NCBI GenBank assembly: GCA_035430165.1
Contig: DAOMGE010000014.1
Location: forward strand, 1-60,867
Source of the DNA: UBA7239 sp035430165
GTDB taxonomy: Bacteria > Pseudomonadota > Gammaproteobacteria > Pseudomonadales > UBA7239
Reading direction: 5' to 3'
Length of the DNA stretch: 60,867 nucleotides
This document shows positions 42,752 through 50,605 of this stretch, piece by piece (the stretch's first letter is position 1; each line of letters opens with the position of its first letter). Below the pieces are notes generated by a model. The model was not told the DNA's origin. It was given only the letters and a program-made list of their open reading frames with translations, and searched no databases. The position numbers were made by a program, and so were the translations under genes.

Positions 42752-43456
42752 TCAATTAAGTCTTGTCCATTTGCCATTGATCAATAATTCAATCGGCCGG
42801 TAGCCAATCTTGTAGCGCATTTTTGCGCAGTCTTTTATCCAGTAACCGAGATACAGGTAATCCATGCCTTCCAGTTGTGCGCGGGCAATCTGGTTGAGGA
42901 TGGCGTACACGCCGAGACTGCGCTTGTGTTCGTCGGGATCAAAAAACGTGTAGACCGCAGAATAGCCGTTGGTGAAGCGGTCACAGACGGATACGGCGAT
43001 CAATGTTTCCCCGCGATAAAACGCCAGGTAAAACGCATCCGGCCACGGTGTGCAGAGAAACTGGCGATATTGCGCGTGGTTGGCGGGGTACATGTCGCCG
43101 TCTTCGTGCCGTGTGTTGATGTATTTTTCATACAAGGTGTAGCACGTGTCGTTGTCGATGGTATCGATCTGGCGAATGCGCAGGTCTTCGTTGCGTTTCA
43201 GGCAGCGCAACTGGTTACGGTTCGGTTTGAAATCCTGTACAGGCAATCGTGCCGGCGTACACGCATGGCAGCTTGCGCATTGCGGGCGATAGACATGCGA
43301 ACCGCTACGGCGGAAGCCTATTTCCGCCAGTCGCGTGAAAAGAGGCGGGTTCATCTCGATGTCGGGATCGACGAATGCTGTCGTCGCTTCCTGCCCGTCC
43401 AGATAACTGCACGGGTGCGGCTGCGTGACATACAGCATTAACCGGTTATTGCTCAC
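42752..43456 (-). CDS. bpt: aspartate/glutamate leucyltransferase Bpt
   Basis: A 234-residue N-degron enzyme that moves leucine from tRNA to proteins beginning with Asp or Glu, marking them for ClpAP. It has YVTQPHPCSYL at the start, the cysteine-rich YRPQCASCHACTPAR block, YLGYWIKDCAKM and YKIGYRP near the end. The start GTG 43456 lies ten bases after GGAG and gives the usual distance to TQPH; GTG 43465 and ATG 43438 are alternatives. It overlaps aat, its partner in the same pathway. Confidence 0.92.
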   Translation of the reverse strand: MSNNRLMLYVTQPHPCSYLDGQEATTAFVDPDIEMNPPLFTRLAEIGFRRSGSHVYRPQCASCHACTPARLPVQDFKPNRNQLRCLKRNEDLRIRQIDTIDNDTCYTLYEKYINTRHEDGDMYPANHAQYRQFLCTPWPDAFYLAFYRGETLIAVSVCDRFTNGYSAVYTFFDPDEHKRSLGVYAILNQIARAQLEGMDYLYLGYWIKDCAKMRYKIGYRPIELLINGKWTRLN

Positions 43457-44177
43457 GAAGCACACACTCCAGTGTTTTTTCTAGCGCATCAGCAGACAGT
43501 TTATCAGCGGGGTGACAATATTCCTGCAATGCGCTCTGGAATATATCGCGCGATATGTTTTTTGCGCCGAGGGATAACAGGTGCGGATTTTCTACCTGGC
43601 AATCCAGCAAATGAAACCCAAGTTGCACGAGTGTGCGACACAGAAAGCATAGTGCAATCTTGGAGGCGTCGGTGGCATGACTGAACATCGATTCGCCAAA
43701 AAATATCTTGCCGATGGCCAGCCCGTACATGCCGCCGACCAGTTCGCCGTCGCGCCACACCTCCAGCGAATGTGCCCAGCCCAATTCATGCATCTTGCAG
43801 TAAGCATCAAACATATCCTGTGTGATCCATGTGCCGCGTTCGGCGCGCGTGCCCGCCGTCGCACAGGCCAGCATCACAGCGGAAAATGCGCGATTGCTGG
43901 TGACAGTGAACACATTGCGGCGCACGCGTTTTTGTAAACTTCGCGAACAGTGGAATTGATCGGGATAGATCACGCAACGCGGTGCCGGGCTCCACCACAG
44001 GACAGGTTCGCCGGCGCTGTACCACGGAAAAATGCCGTGCTGGTAGGCGTCGAGCAAGCGTGTCGGTGACAAATCAGCGCCGGCGGCGAGCAGGCCATTC
44101 GGTTCAATGAAAGCTTGCGCCACGGGCGGAAAATTATCGCCAGCATTCAGCCAGGCCAGGCGTTTATTCGAATTCAA
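43446..44177 (-). CDS. aat: leucyl/phenylalanyl-tRNA-protein transferase Aat
   Basis: A roughly 243-residue enzyme that adds Leu or Phe to proteins with N-terminal Arg or Lys. Family blocks are EPNGLLAAGADLSPTRLL, HGIFPWYSAGEPVLWWSPAPR, RGTWITQDMFDAY and FGESMFS. The expected start, just before LAWLNAG, is occupied by an arginine codon. The nearest possible start is TTG at 44177, eight bases after a weak GGA; an ATG at 44231 lies inside the parE gene. The toxin gene ends 14 bases inside this frame. The start is therefore uncertain and probably altered by the parDE insertion. Confidence 0.85.
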   Translation of the reverse strand: MNSNKRLAWLNAGDNFPPVAQAFIEPNGLLAAGADLSPTRLLDAYQHGIFPWYSAGEPVLWWSPAPRCVIYPDQFHCSRSLQKRVRRNVFTVTSNRAFSAVMLACATAGTRAERGTWITQDMFDAYCKMHELGWAHSLEVWRDGELVGGMYGLAIGKIFFGESMFSHATDASKIALCFLCRTLVQLGFHLLDCQVENPHLLSLGAKNISRDIFQSALQEYCHPADKLSADALEKTLECVLREQ

Positions 44178-44469
44178 GCGCGGTATCCATTCTGCGGTGT
44201 AATACGCCGATGATGGCAATGCCGCCAGCAATCACCGTGAAATAAATAATATGACTGCCCTCGTGTGCACTGCGTAGTCCCGGCAGTATTTCGTCACGTG
44301 CTTTACCAAGCTGCGGTTTTGCTGCTAATTCATTGAAGCGAGCGTAGAGTTGTTTGAGATAGCGGTCGCGCTGCTGCTTTCCCCATTGTTGTTGAGTGTG
44401 GGTAGCAATATGTTTGAGCTGGCCGCGTGCAGCCGGTGTCAGGTGAAATGTATTGCGCCTGGCTGACAT
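44164..44469 (-). CDS. parE: RelE/ParE-superfamily toxin
   Basis: A 101-residue toxin of the ParE/RelE fold. It shows LTPAARGQLKHIATHTQQQWG, the central GKARDEILPGLRSAHEGSHIIYF block and a basic end (LHRRMD), as in ParE. ParE members poison DNA gyrase; whether this one does is not shown. It starts four bases after the antitoxin stop, and runs into the aat frame at its end. An ATG at 44490 inside the antitoxin is an alternative start. Confidence 0.85.
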   Translation of the reverse strand: MSARRNTFHLTPAARGQLKHIATHTQQQWGKQQRDRYLKQLYARFNELAAKPQLGKARDEILPGLRSAHEGSHIIYFTVIAGGIAIIGVLHRRMDTALEFE

Positions 44470-44473
44470 GCTG

Positions 44474-44722
44474 TCAGGTTTCAGCGTCAATTTCTTTTAT
44501 CAGTGTTTGCAGGTCATGATTGGAAAATTCACCGCGAGCGGCTTGTGCATAGCCATCGCCCAGCTGGGTGCGCAGGGCTTCCAGTTTCTGCTCGCGCTCT
44601 TCCAGCAGGCGCAGGCCTGCACGCACCACTTCACTGGCCGAAGCGTATTGTCCTGAGTCCAGTTTTTCACTGATGAAATGATCGAAGTGCTCGCCCAAAG
44701 CAATGCTGGTATTGCGCGCCAT
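44474..44722 (-). CDS. parD: ParD-like ribbon-helix-helix antitoxin
   Basis: An 82-residue antitoxin. The N-terminal RHH DNA-binding part begins NTSIALGEHFDHFISEKL and continues with YASASEVVRAGLRLLEERE, typical of ParD. The acidic C-terminus (about 50-82) would wrap the toxin. It should bind the palindrome at 44759 and repress its own operon. It is the first gene of the pair, located between trxB and aat. Confidence 0.9.
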   Translation of the reverse strand: MARNTSIALGEHFDHFISEKLDSGQYASASEVVRAGLRLLEEREQKLEALRTQLGDGYAQAARGEFSNHDLQTLIKEIDAET

Positions 44723-44758
44723 GATGCTGCTCCGCTGGTTGGTGCTTGACGGGATAAG

Positions 44759-44775
44759 TTACCAAAAAATGGTAA
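44759..44775. promoter_or_regulatory. candidate ParD operator
   Basis: TTACCA-AAAAA-TGGTAA is a perfect palindrome 37 bases upstream of parD. On the minus strand it lies between a possible -35 (CTGCCA) and -10 (TAACTT) spaced by 17 bases. The place and symmetry fit autoregulation by an RHH antitoxin. Confidence 0.5.
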
Positions 44776-44820
44776 TCCTGGCAGGCTGGCTTGGCAAGCA
44801 TGAAAGGTTTTGGATCGTAA

Positions 44821-44841
44821 GGGCGGGTTCCAGACACGCCC
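44821..44841 (-). terminator. possible weak terminator after trxB
   Basis: GGGCGTGT and ACCCGCCC (minus strand) can pair with one mismatch around a five-base loop, 17 bases after the trxB stop. No T run follows, so termination may be poor. Confidence 0.3.
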
Positions 44842-44857
44842 GTAATTCACGCGCCTG

Positions 44858-45811
44858 TTATTTTTTCAGCGCATCCAGATATTTCTCGGCATCCAGTGCC
44901 GCCATGCAGCCTGAACCGGCGGATGTGATGGCCTGGCGATAAATATGATCCGCAACATCGCCTGCGGCGTACACGCCTTCGATGCTGGTTTGTGTGGCGT
45001 TGCCACGGGTGCCGCTGTTGATTTTCAGGTAGCCGTCGTGCATCTCCAGTTGGCCGGCGAAAATATCGGTGTTCGGTTTGTGGCCGATGGCGATAAACAC
45101 GCCGCTCACATCCACGTTCTGTGTGCTGCCATCTTTCGTGCTTTTCACGCGTAAACCCGTTACGCCACTGTCATCGCCCAGCACTTCGTCCAGTGTGTGG
45201 TTCCACAAAATCGTGACGTTGCCGTTCTTCGCTTTTTCGAACAAGTGGTCTTGCAGGATTTTTTCGGATTTCAGCGAATCGCGACGATGAATCAACGTCA
45301 CATGACCAGCGATATTCGACAGGTACAGTGCTTCTTCCACAGCCGTGTTGCCGCCGCCGATGACAGCGACGTTCTGGCCGCGATAGAAAAAACCGTCGCA
45401 GGTGGCGCACGCAGAAACGCCTTTGCCCATGAACGCGTCTTCCGAGGGCAAGCCGAGATATTGCGCGGATGCACCGGTGGCAATAATCAATGCGTCACAG
45501 GTGTAGGTGCTGTTGCCTTTCAGCGTGAACGGACGATTTTGCAAATCGCATTCGTGAATGTGGTCAAAAATAATTTCCGTAGCGAAACGCTCGGCATGTT
45601 GTTGCATGCGCACCATCAGATCCGGGCCTTGCAGGCCATGGACGTCACCGGGCCAGTTGTCGACTTCGGTGGTTGTGGTGAGCTGGCCGCCTTGCTGCAT
45701 ACCGGTGATGACGACAGGCTTGAGGTTGGCGCGGGCGGCATAGATGGCTGCCGTGTAACCGGCAGGGCCGGAGCCGAGGATAATCAGGCGGTGATGCTGG
45801 GCGTCGCTCAT
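44858..45811 (-). CDS. trxB: thioredoxin reductase
   Basis: A 317-residue flavoenzyme that reduces thioredoxin with NADPH. The FAD motif ILGSGPAGYTAAIYAARA is at the start, the redox pair lies in CATCDGFFY near residue 140, the NADPH motif is VIGGGNTAVEEALYLS, and GVYAAGDVAD closes the second FAD region. The start at 45811 matches the family; the frame is open further upstream without similarity. In Pseudomonas trxB1, aat and bpt are neighbours; here parDE lies between them. Confidence 0.96.
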   Translation of the reverse strand: MSDAQHHRLIILGSGPAGYTAAIYAARANLKPVVITGMQQGGQLTTTTEVDNWPGDVHGLQGPDLMVRMQQHAERFATEIIFDHIHECDLQNRPFTLKGNSTYTCDALIIATGASAQYLGLPSEDAFMGKGVSACATCDGFFYRGQNVAVIGGGNTAVEEALYLSNIAGHVTLIHRRDSLKSEKILQDHLFEKAKNGNVTILWNHTLDEVLGDDSGVTGLRVKSTKDGSTQNVDVSGVFIAIGHKPNTDIFAGQLEMHDGYLKINSGTRGNATQTSIEGVYAAGDVADHIYRQAITSAGSGCMAALDAEKYLDALKK

Positions 45812-45977
45812 GGTGTGTCTCGCTCGATCGGGAATGGGGTATTCGTGAAGGCGGCCATGATAGGAGAGCGGGGCAGGGCAGGCAATCGCCAGGCGACATG
45901 GAAAACGCCCTGCAACTTTAGATCGGTTATGTGGTCTACACTGGAGCAACGCACATCCAGCCCCGGAGGGCACGCAC

Positions 45978-46604
45978 ATGATTTCACTGAAACAACACAA
46001 ACACTGGTTACAGGCCGCAAGCGTTTCACTCGGTCTGTTGGCGGCGTGTTCCCTCTATGCCGCTGAAGACGCGAAAACCCCTGCGGATGCCAAGGGCGGC
46101 AACATGGAATCCATGGAAGGCATGGGCCAGATGAGCGAGATGGGAAATGATGGCAAGGGGCTGGAGGCCAATAAACCCATGTGCAAGGAACACATGAAAG
46201 GCATGATGCATGATGAGCATGAAAGTATTGCTGATGAACTCAAGCTCGATGACAAACAGCAAAATCTTTTCAAGGCGGCGATGAAGCAGATGCGTGAAGG
46301 CATGCACGGCGGCATGGAACTGCACAAGAAACTGAAAGCTGAAGTCGAATCCGACAAGTATGATGAAAAAAATGTGCGCGAGATTTTGCGTAAACACAAC
46401 GCAGAGATGGAAGAACAGATGGTCGCATCCACCAGGGCTATGCACGAGTTTTACCAGAGTCTTGGCCCCTGGCAGAAAGAAAAATTCAAGGCGATCAAGG
46501 ATGATATGCACGGCAAGATGAAAGAGCGCATGATGGATCGCATGAGAGAGCATAAGGGCGATGACCACGAACACAGCCACAAGCAGCCATTGTCGACAAC
46601 CTGA
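45978..46604 (+). CDS. Met/His-rich periplasmic protein, Spy/CpxP-like
   Basis: A 208-residue secreted protein. A signal peptide covers about residues 1-28 (SVSLGLLAACSLYAA). The mature part has a Met-rich region (MESMEGMGQMSEMG), one cysteine in MCKEHMKGMMHDEH, then a helical LTxxQ-like region (LKLDDKQQNLFKAAMKQM; LGPWQKEKFKAI) and a His-rich end (DDHEHSHKQ). The helices resemble Spy/CpxP chaperones or metal-sensing CnrX/ZraP relatives. Metal binding, perhaps copper, is inference. It is monocistronic with a strong terminator. Confidence 0.72.
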   Translation: MISLKQHKHWLQAASVSLGLLAACSLYAAEDAKTPADAKGGNMESMEGMGQMSEMGNDGKGLEANKPMCKEHMKGMMHDEHESIADELKLDDKQQNLFKAAMKQMREGMHGGMELHKKLKAEVESDKYDEKNVREILRKHNAEMEEQMVASTRAMHEFYQSLGPWQKEKFKAIKDDMHGKMKERMMDRMREHKGDDHEHSHKQPLSTT

Positions 46605-46625
46605 TACCGGTAATCCGCAGACAGG

Positions 46626-46651
46626 AAAGCCCCGCCCGGCGGGGCTTTTTT
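46626..46651 (+). terminator. rho-independent terminator
   Basis: AAAGCCCCGC and GCGGGGCTTT form a perfect ten-base stem with a short loop, followed by further T residues. It lies 22 bases after the Met/His-rich gene. Confidence 0.9.
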
Positions 46652-46708
46652 ATTTGCGCAGTTTCCCGGTGCAGTGCATCATGCCGACAGATTTTTCAGG
46701 AGGTTTGC

Positions 46709-48148
46709 ATGAGCCATACATCACTTGAACAGTTGCCTGTGCTGCTGGATCGCCAGCGCCGCGCTTTCGAACGCGAATGCGTGGTCAGTGAGCAAACGCG
46801 CATTGATCGCATTGATCGTGTTATCAGCTTGCTGGTCGATAACCAGCAGATATTGTGTGAAGCCACATCGGCCGATTTCGGTCATCGCTCGTTGCACCAG
46901 GCACGCATGGCCGATATTTTCGGTTCGCTCGGTTCGTTGAAATATGCGAAGAAAAATATCCGCCGCTGGATGCAGCCGGAAAAGCGCAAGGTAGACCCGC
47001 CTTTAAATTTGCTCGGTGCCAGGGCGCGTATCCATTACCAGCCGAAAGGTGTGGTCGGCGCAATCGCAACATGGAATTTTCCGGTGTGGGTTCCGCTCAG
47101 CCCGCTCGGCGCCATTTTTGCTGCCGGTAATCGCTGCATGATGAAATTGTCTGAATTCACGCCGCACACATCCGGCCTGTTGCAAAATCTGGTGACACAA
47201 TATTTTGATCCGGAAGAATTGGTGGCGGTGACGGGAGAGCAGGATATTGGTGCGGCGTTTGCTGCGTTGCCGTTTGACCATCTGTTGTTTACCGGTGCCA
47301 CCAGCGTCGGCAAACATATCCTGCATGCAGCGGCGGATAATCTCACGCCCGTGACGCTCGAGCTCGGCGGTAAATCGCCGGTGGTGATCGGTCGCAACGC
47401 GGACCTGAAAAAAGCGGCAAAAGCGATTGCGATTGGCAAGTCGCTCAATATGGGGCAGGTGTGTTTGTCGCCGGATTACATTCTGGTGCACAGCCAGTCA
47501 TTGAACGAACTGATTGCCGAGCTTGAGCGTGCGTTTGCAGAACTCTTTCCAACTATTCGCGATAACCCGGATTACACCTCGGTGATCAATGCGCGCCACT
47601 ATGCGCGTTTGCAGGGCTATCTCGACGATGCGCGTGCACAAGAGGGTGAAATCTGGACGATAAATCCTGCCAAGGAAAGTTTTGCCATGCAGAAAGCAGG
47701 TGTCTACAAGATACCGCCGACGCTGGTGATCAATCCACCGGACTCGATGAAAATCATGCAGGAAGAAATTTTCGGTCCCTTGTTGCCGATAAAATCCTAC
47801 GGGCATATCGATGATGCGATCGATTACATCAATGCGCATCCGCGACCGTTAGCACTGTATCTTTTTTCGCAAGACCGGCGCGAACAGGAGCGCGTATTGT
47901 CCCGCACCATTTCCGGTGGTGTGACGATCAACGATGTGATCCAGCATATCAGCGTTGAGGATTTGCCTTTTGGTGGCATCGGCGCCAGTGGCATGGGAAA
48001 TTATCATGGCATCGAAGGCTTCAGGACATTCAGTCATGCGCGTTCGGTCTATACGCAAGCCCGTATCAACATGATGCAACTGGTGGGCATGCTGCCGCCG
48101 TACAGCGACAAGGTACACAAGATTCTTGACAGTATGATCAGGAAATAA
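46709..48148 (+). CDS. coniferyl-aldehyde-type aldehyde dehydrogenase
   Basis: A 479-residue NAD(P)-dependent dehydrogenase. The catalytic glutamate is in ELGGKSPVV (about residue 218) and the nucleophile Cys252 in MGQVCLSPDY. EIFGPLLPI and the C-terminal GGIGASGMGNYHG are family motifs. The short form and the C-terminal hydrophobic part suit coniferyl aldehyde or long-chain aldehyde dehydrogenases. The true substrate is not visible. A clear AGGAGG precedes the ATG. It overlaps the convergent dusA by 11 bases. Confidence 0.9.
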   Translation: MSHTSLEQLPVLLDRQRRAFERECVVSEQTRIDRIDRVISLLVDNQQILCEATSADFGHRSLHQARMADIFGSLGSLKYAKKNIRRWMQPEKRKVDPPLNLLGARARIHYQPKGVVGAIATWNFPVWVPLSPLGAIFAAGNRCMMKLSEFTPHTSGLLQNLVTQYFDPEELVAVTGEQDIGAAFAALPFDHLLFTGATSVGKHILHAAADNLTPVTLELGGKSPVVIGRNADLKKAAKAIAIGKSLNMGQVCLSPDYILVHSQSLNELIAELERAFAELFPTIRDNPDYTSVINARHYARLQGYLDDARAQEGEIWTINPAKESFAMQKAGVYKIPPTLVINPPDSMKIMQEEIFGPLLPIKSYGHIDDAIDYINAHPRPLALYLFSQDRREQERVLSRTISGGVTINDVIQHISVEDLPFGGIGASGMGNYHGIEGFRTFSHARSVYTQARINMMQLVGMLPPYSDKVHKILDSMIRK

Positions 48149-49172
48149 TGTCACCGGACTGATGTGTCGTTGACGGGCGAATCAGTGACAGGGCTTCGTG
48201 GATAATGTCGGCAGTTGCCTGTGGCTTGTGACTGTTTTCACTGATAAATCGACGAAACTGTTTCGCGCCCGGTACTTCATGCCAGAGACCGAGCAGGTGT
48301 CGTGTCAGCACACCCAATGACACGCCTTGCGCATGCTGATGTTTGCAATAGGCGGCGTAGGCGCGTGTTACGGCCATCCTGTCGGCTTTCTCGTGATGAT
48401 CTGCAAAGAGTGCACCGTCTGCATCCGCCAGAAAAAATGTGTTGTGCCAGGCTTCGCGGCCGATCATCACGCCGTCGACATGTTGCAAATGTTCCTGCGC
48501 TTCGCAGAGAGATTTGATGCCGCCGTTGATGACAATGGTCAGTTGTGGTCGCAGTGACTTCAGGCGATAAACCCAGTCGTATTTCAGCGGGGGAATTTCC
48601 CGGTTTTCTTTCGGGCTCAGGCCCTGCAGCCAGGCGTTACGTGCATGCACGATCACTGTCTGGCACGGGCTGTCGGTCGTGATGTCGATAAATCGCAGGA
48701 ATTCATCGAAATCATCCTGCTGGTCGATACCGGTACGGCATTTCAGCGTAACCGGCACAGGATTGCCCTCTGACATGGCACGCAGGCAATCGCGTACCAG
48801 CGCCGGCGTCGCCATCAGGCAGGCGCCAAATGCGCCGCTCTGCACGCGATCACTCGGGCAGCCACAATTCAGGTTCAGTTCATCGTAGCCATATGCCTGC
48901 GCAATCACCGCGCTGTCTCGCAATTGTGCCGGATCAGAGCCGCCCAGTTGCAAGGCGACAGGATGTTCTTCATGGTTAAAGGCAAGCAAACGCTCACGTT
49001 TGCCGTGCAGGATAGCGCCAGTAGTAACCATGTCCGTATAGAGCAGGGTGTGTTTCGTCAGAAGGCGCGCCAGATAGCGAAAATGCGTATCGGTGACATC
49101 GATCATCGGTGCCACAGAAAAGCGATAACTGCCCGATATTTTTTTTGTTATTGCCGAACGCGTTTCTGTCAT
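48138..49172 (-). CDS. dusA: tRNA-dihydrouridine synthase A
   Basis: A 344-residue FMN enzyme that reduces uridines 20/20a in the tRNA D loop. It has FSVAPMIDVTDTHFRYL at the start, LNCGCPSDRVQSGAFGACLM with the catalytic cysteine, KCRTGID, and VIVHARNAWLQGLSPKENR, which is diagnostic for DusA. An upstream GTG at 49229 is possible, but the ATG at 49172 gives the normal N-terminal length. Confidence 0.92.
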   Translation of the reverse strand: MTETRSAITKKISGSYRFSVAPMIDVTDTHFRYLARLLTKHTLLYTDMVTTGAILHGKRERLLAFNHEEHPVALQLGGSDPAQLRDSAVIAQAYGYDELNLNCGCPSDRVQSGAFGACLMATPALVRDCLRAMSEGNPVPVTLKCRTGIDQQDDFDEFLRFIDITTDSPCQTVIVHARNAWLQGLSPKENREIPPLKYDWVYRLKSLRPQLTIVINGGIKSLCEAQEHLQHVDGVMIGREAWHNTFFLADADGALFADHHEKADRMAVTRAYAAYCKHQHAQGVSLGVLTRHLLGLWHEVPGAKQFRRFISENSHKPQATADIIHEALSLIRPSTTHQSGDIIS

Positions 49173-49300
49173 GGCTTCCACTGTTTTTTTTCGGGTAATG
49201 CCTTGTATGGATTGTAGTGGCAGTTTCACTTTTGATTCAACTCAAAGCAAACCGCTTTCAAGGTAAAAGTAAATTGTGTATACAGGAAACATGGCAGTGC

Positions 49301-49360
49301 GTAGTATCAGGTCGCAATACGTAGTATCAGGTTGCGATAAGTAGTATCAGGTCGTTGAAA
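49301..49360. repeat. three tandem 20-bp repeats
   Basis: GTAGTATCAGGT occurs at 49301, 49321 and 49341, each the start of a 20-base unit. The first two units differ at only a few later positions (ending CGCAATAC and TGCGATAA); the third ends CGTTGAAA. The period equals about two helix turns, so the 12-base cores face the same side of DNA. The array lies 50 bases before the ArsC/YffB-like gene. Confidence 0.85.
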
Positions 49361-49410
49361 ATTTTCGCTGTCATGATGCTTGTGGCCTGTCTGAATCCCC
49401 GGGGGAGCTT

Positions 49411-49761
49411 ATGCGTTTCACGCTTTACGGTATCAAGTCCTGTGACACCATGAAAAAAGCCCGCGCCTGGCTGGATGGGCAGGGTGTGGCTTACGATTTC
49501 CATGATTACAAAACCTCGGGTGTTGATCGCAACCTGCTTGGGCAATGGTGCAACGAGCACGGGTGGGAGGCTATCCTGAATCGCCATGGCACGACGTTTC
49601 GTAAACTGGACGACGCAAGAAAGCGTAATCTGGATCAGTCTGCGGCAATGGCGCTGATGCTGGCGCAGCCGTCCATGATCAAGCGTCCGGTGCTGGATCT
49701 GGGTAGCCGCACCGTGGTGGGTTTTAATGCGGAAGCCTACAGGGCAGCTTTCGAAAAGTAA
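49411..49761 (+). CDS. ArsC/Spx-family protein, YffB-like
   Basis: A 116-residue thioredoxin-fold protein. The N-terminus FTLYGIKSCDTMKKARAWL holds the single active cysteine of the ArsC-like group. RKLDDARK and SMIKRPVLDLG match YffB-like members rather than true arsenate reductases. Function in the YffB subgroup is not firmly known; glutathione-dependent reduction has been proposed. It is followed by the FNT channel gene after 12 bases and may be controlled through the tandem repeats upstream. Confidence 0.88.
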   Translation: MRFTLYGIKSCDTMKKARAWLDGQGVAYDFHDYKTSGVDRNLLGQWCNEHGWEAILNRHGTTFRKLDDARKRNLDQSAAMALMLAQPSMIKRPVLDLGSRTVVGFNAEAYRAAFEK

Positions 49762-49773
49762 GTACAGGAGCGC

Positions 49774-50595
49774 ATGACCATGCCAGATATTTACGGTTCC
49801 GATGCCTTTTCCCCGGCGGAAATTGCATTGAAAGTTGAAACGGTCGGTGTGAAAAAAGCACGCCTGCCGCTGTTGTCCATGATCATGCTTGGGATGCTGG
49901 CCGGCGCATTTATCAGTCTCGGGGCGATGTATTACGTGATGGTGGCTTCCGATCCCACACTCGGTTTTGCTGCGCAGCGTGTGCTGGGCGGTGCGGTTTT
50001 TTCGTTGGGTCTGTTGCTGGTGATTGTCGCGGGTGCGGAATTGTTTACGGGCAATAATTTGTTGGCGATGGCCTGGGCGGATGGCCAGATTTCCACGCTG
50101 GAATTGTTGCGTAACTGGGTTGTGATCTGTTGCTCCAATTTTCTCGGTGCGACTGCGATGGCATTGCTGGTGTTTTTCTCGGGTCACACAGCGATGAACC
50201 ATAATCTGGTGGCGGAACAATACCTGCATATTGCTGCAGCGAAGTGCAGTTTGTCGATCACGGAAGCATTCTTGCGCGGCGTCTTGTGCAATGTGCTGGT
50301 ATGCCTTGCTGTGTGGATGGCGATGGCGGGGCGCACAGTGATCGACAAGGCGATTGCCGTGTTATTTCCGGTGTCGGCATTTGTGGCCGCAGGGTTTGAA
50401 CACAGCATTGCCAATTTCTATTACATCCCGATGGGATGGTTGCTAAAAAATGCAGGCCAGTTGCCGGGGTATGAAGTCATCAGCGTGACCGGCTTTTTTC
50501 ACAATATCGTACCGGTAATTCTCGGTAACCTGTTGGGAGGCAGTGTGCTGGTCGGGCTGGTTTACCACGTGATTTACCGCCGCGGGCATCCGTAA
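49774..50595 (+). CDS. formate/nitrite transporter family channel (FocA/NirC-like)
   Basis: A 273-residue protein with six membrane helices, the expected FNT fold. Typical blocks are the early GAFISLGAMYYVMV helix, AGAELFTGNN (the first selectivity-loop region), and the C-terminal NFYYIPMGWLLKN and NIVPVILGNLLGGSVLVG. FNT proteins form pentamers that pass small anions such as formate, nitrite or hydrosulfide. No nearby enzyme suggests the substrate. Confidence 0.92.
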   Translation: MTMPDIYGSDAFSPAEIALKVETVGVKKARLPLLSMIMLGMLAGAFISLGAMYYVMVASDPTLGFAAQRVLGGAVFSLGLLLVIVAGAELFTGNNLLAMAWADGQISTLELLRNWVVICCSNFLGATAMALLVFFSGHTAMNHNLVAEQYLHIAAAKCSLSITEAFLRGVLCNVLVCLAVWMAMAGRTVIDKAIAVLFPVSAFVAAGFEHSIANFYYIPMGWLLKNAGQLPGYEVISVTGFFHNIVPVILGNLLGGSVLVGLVYHVIYRRGHP

Positions 50596-50605
50596 AATCA
50601 TTCAG

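Noticed and set aside
45197..46066. 289-codon open frame on the plus strand
   Set aside because: Antisense to trxB, which is certain; no recognisable product.
49327..50229. 300-codon open frame on the minus strand
   Set aside because: Antisense to the YffB-like and FNT channel genes; composition typical of a shadow frame (His/Gln-rich).
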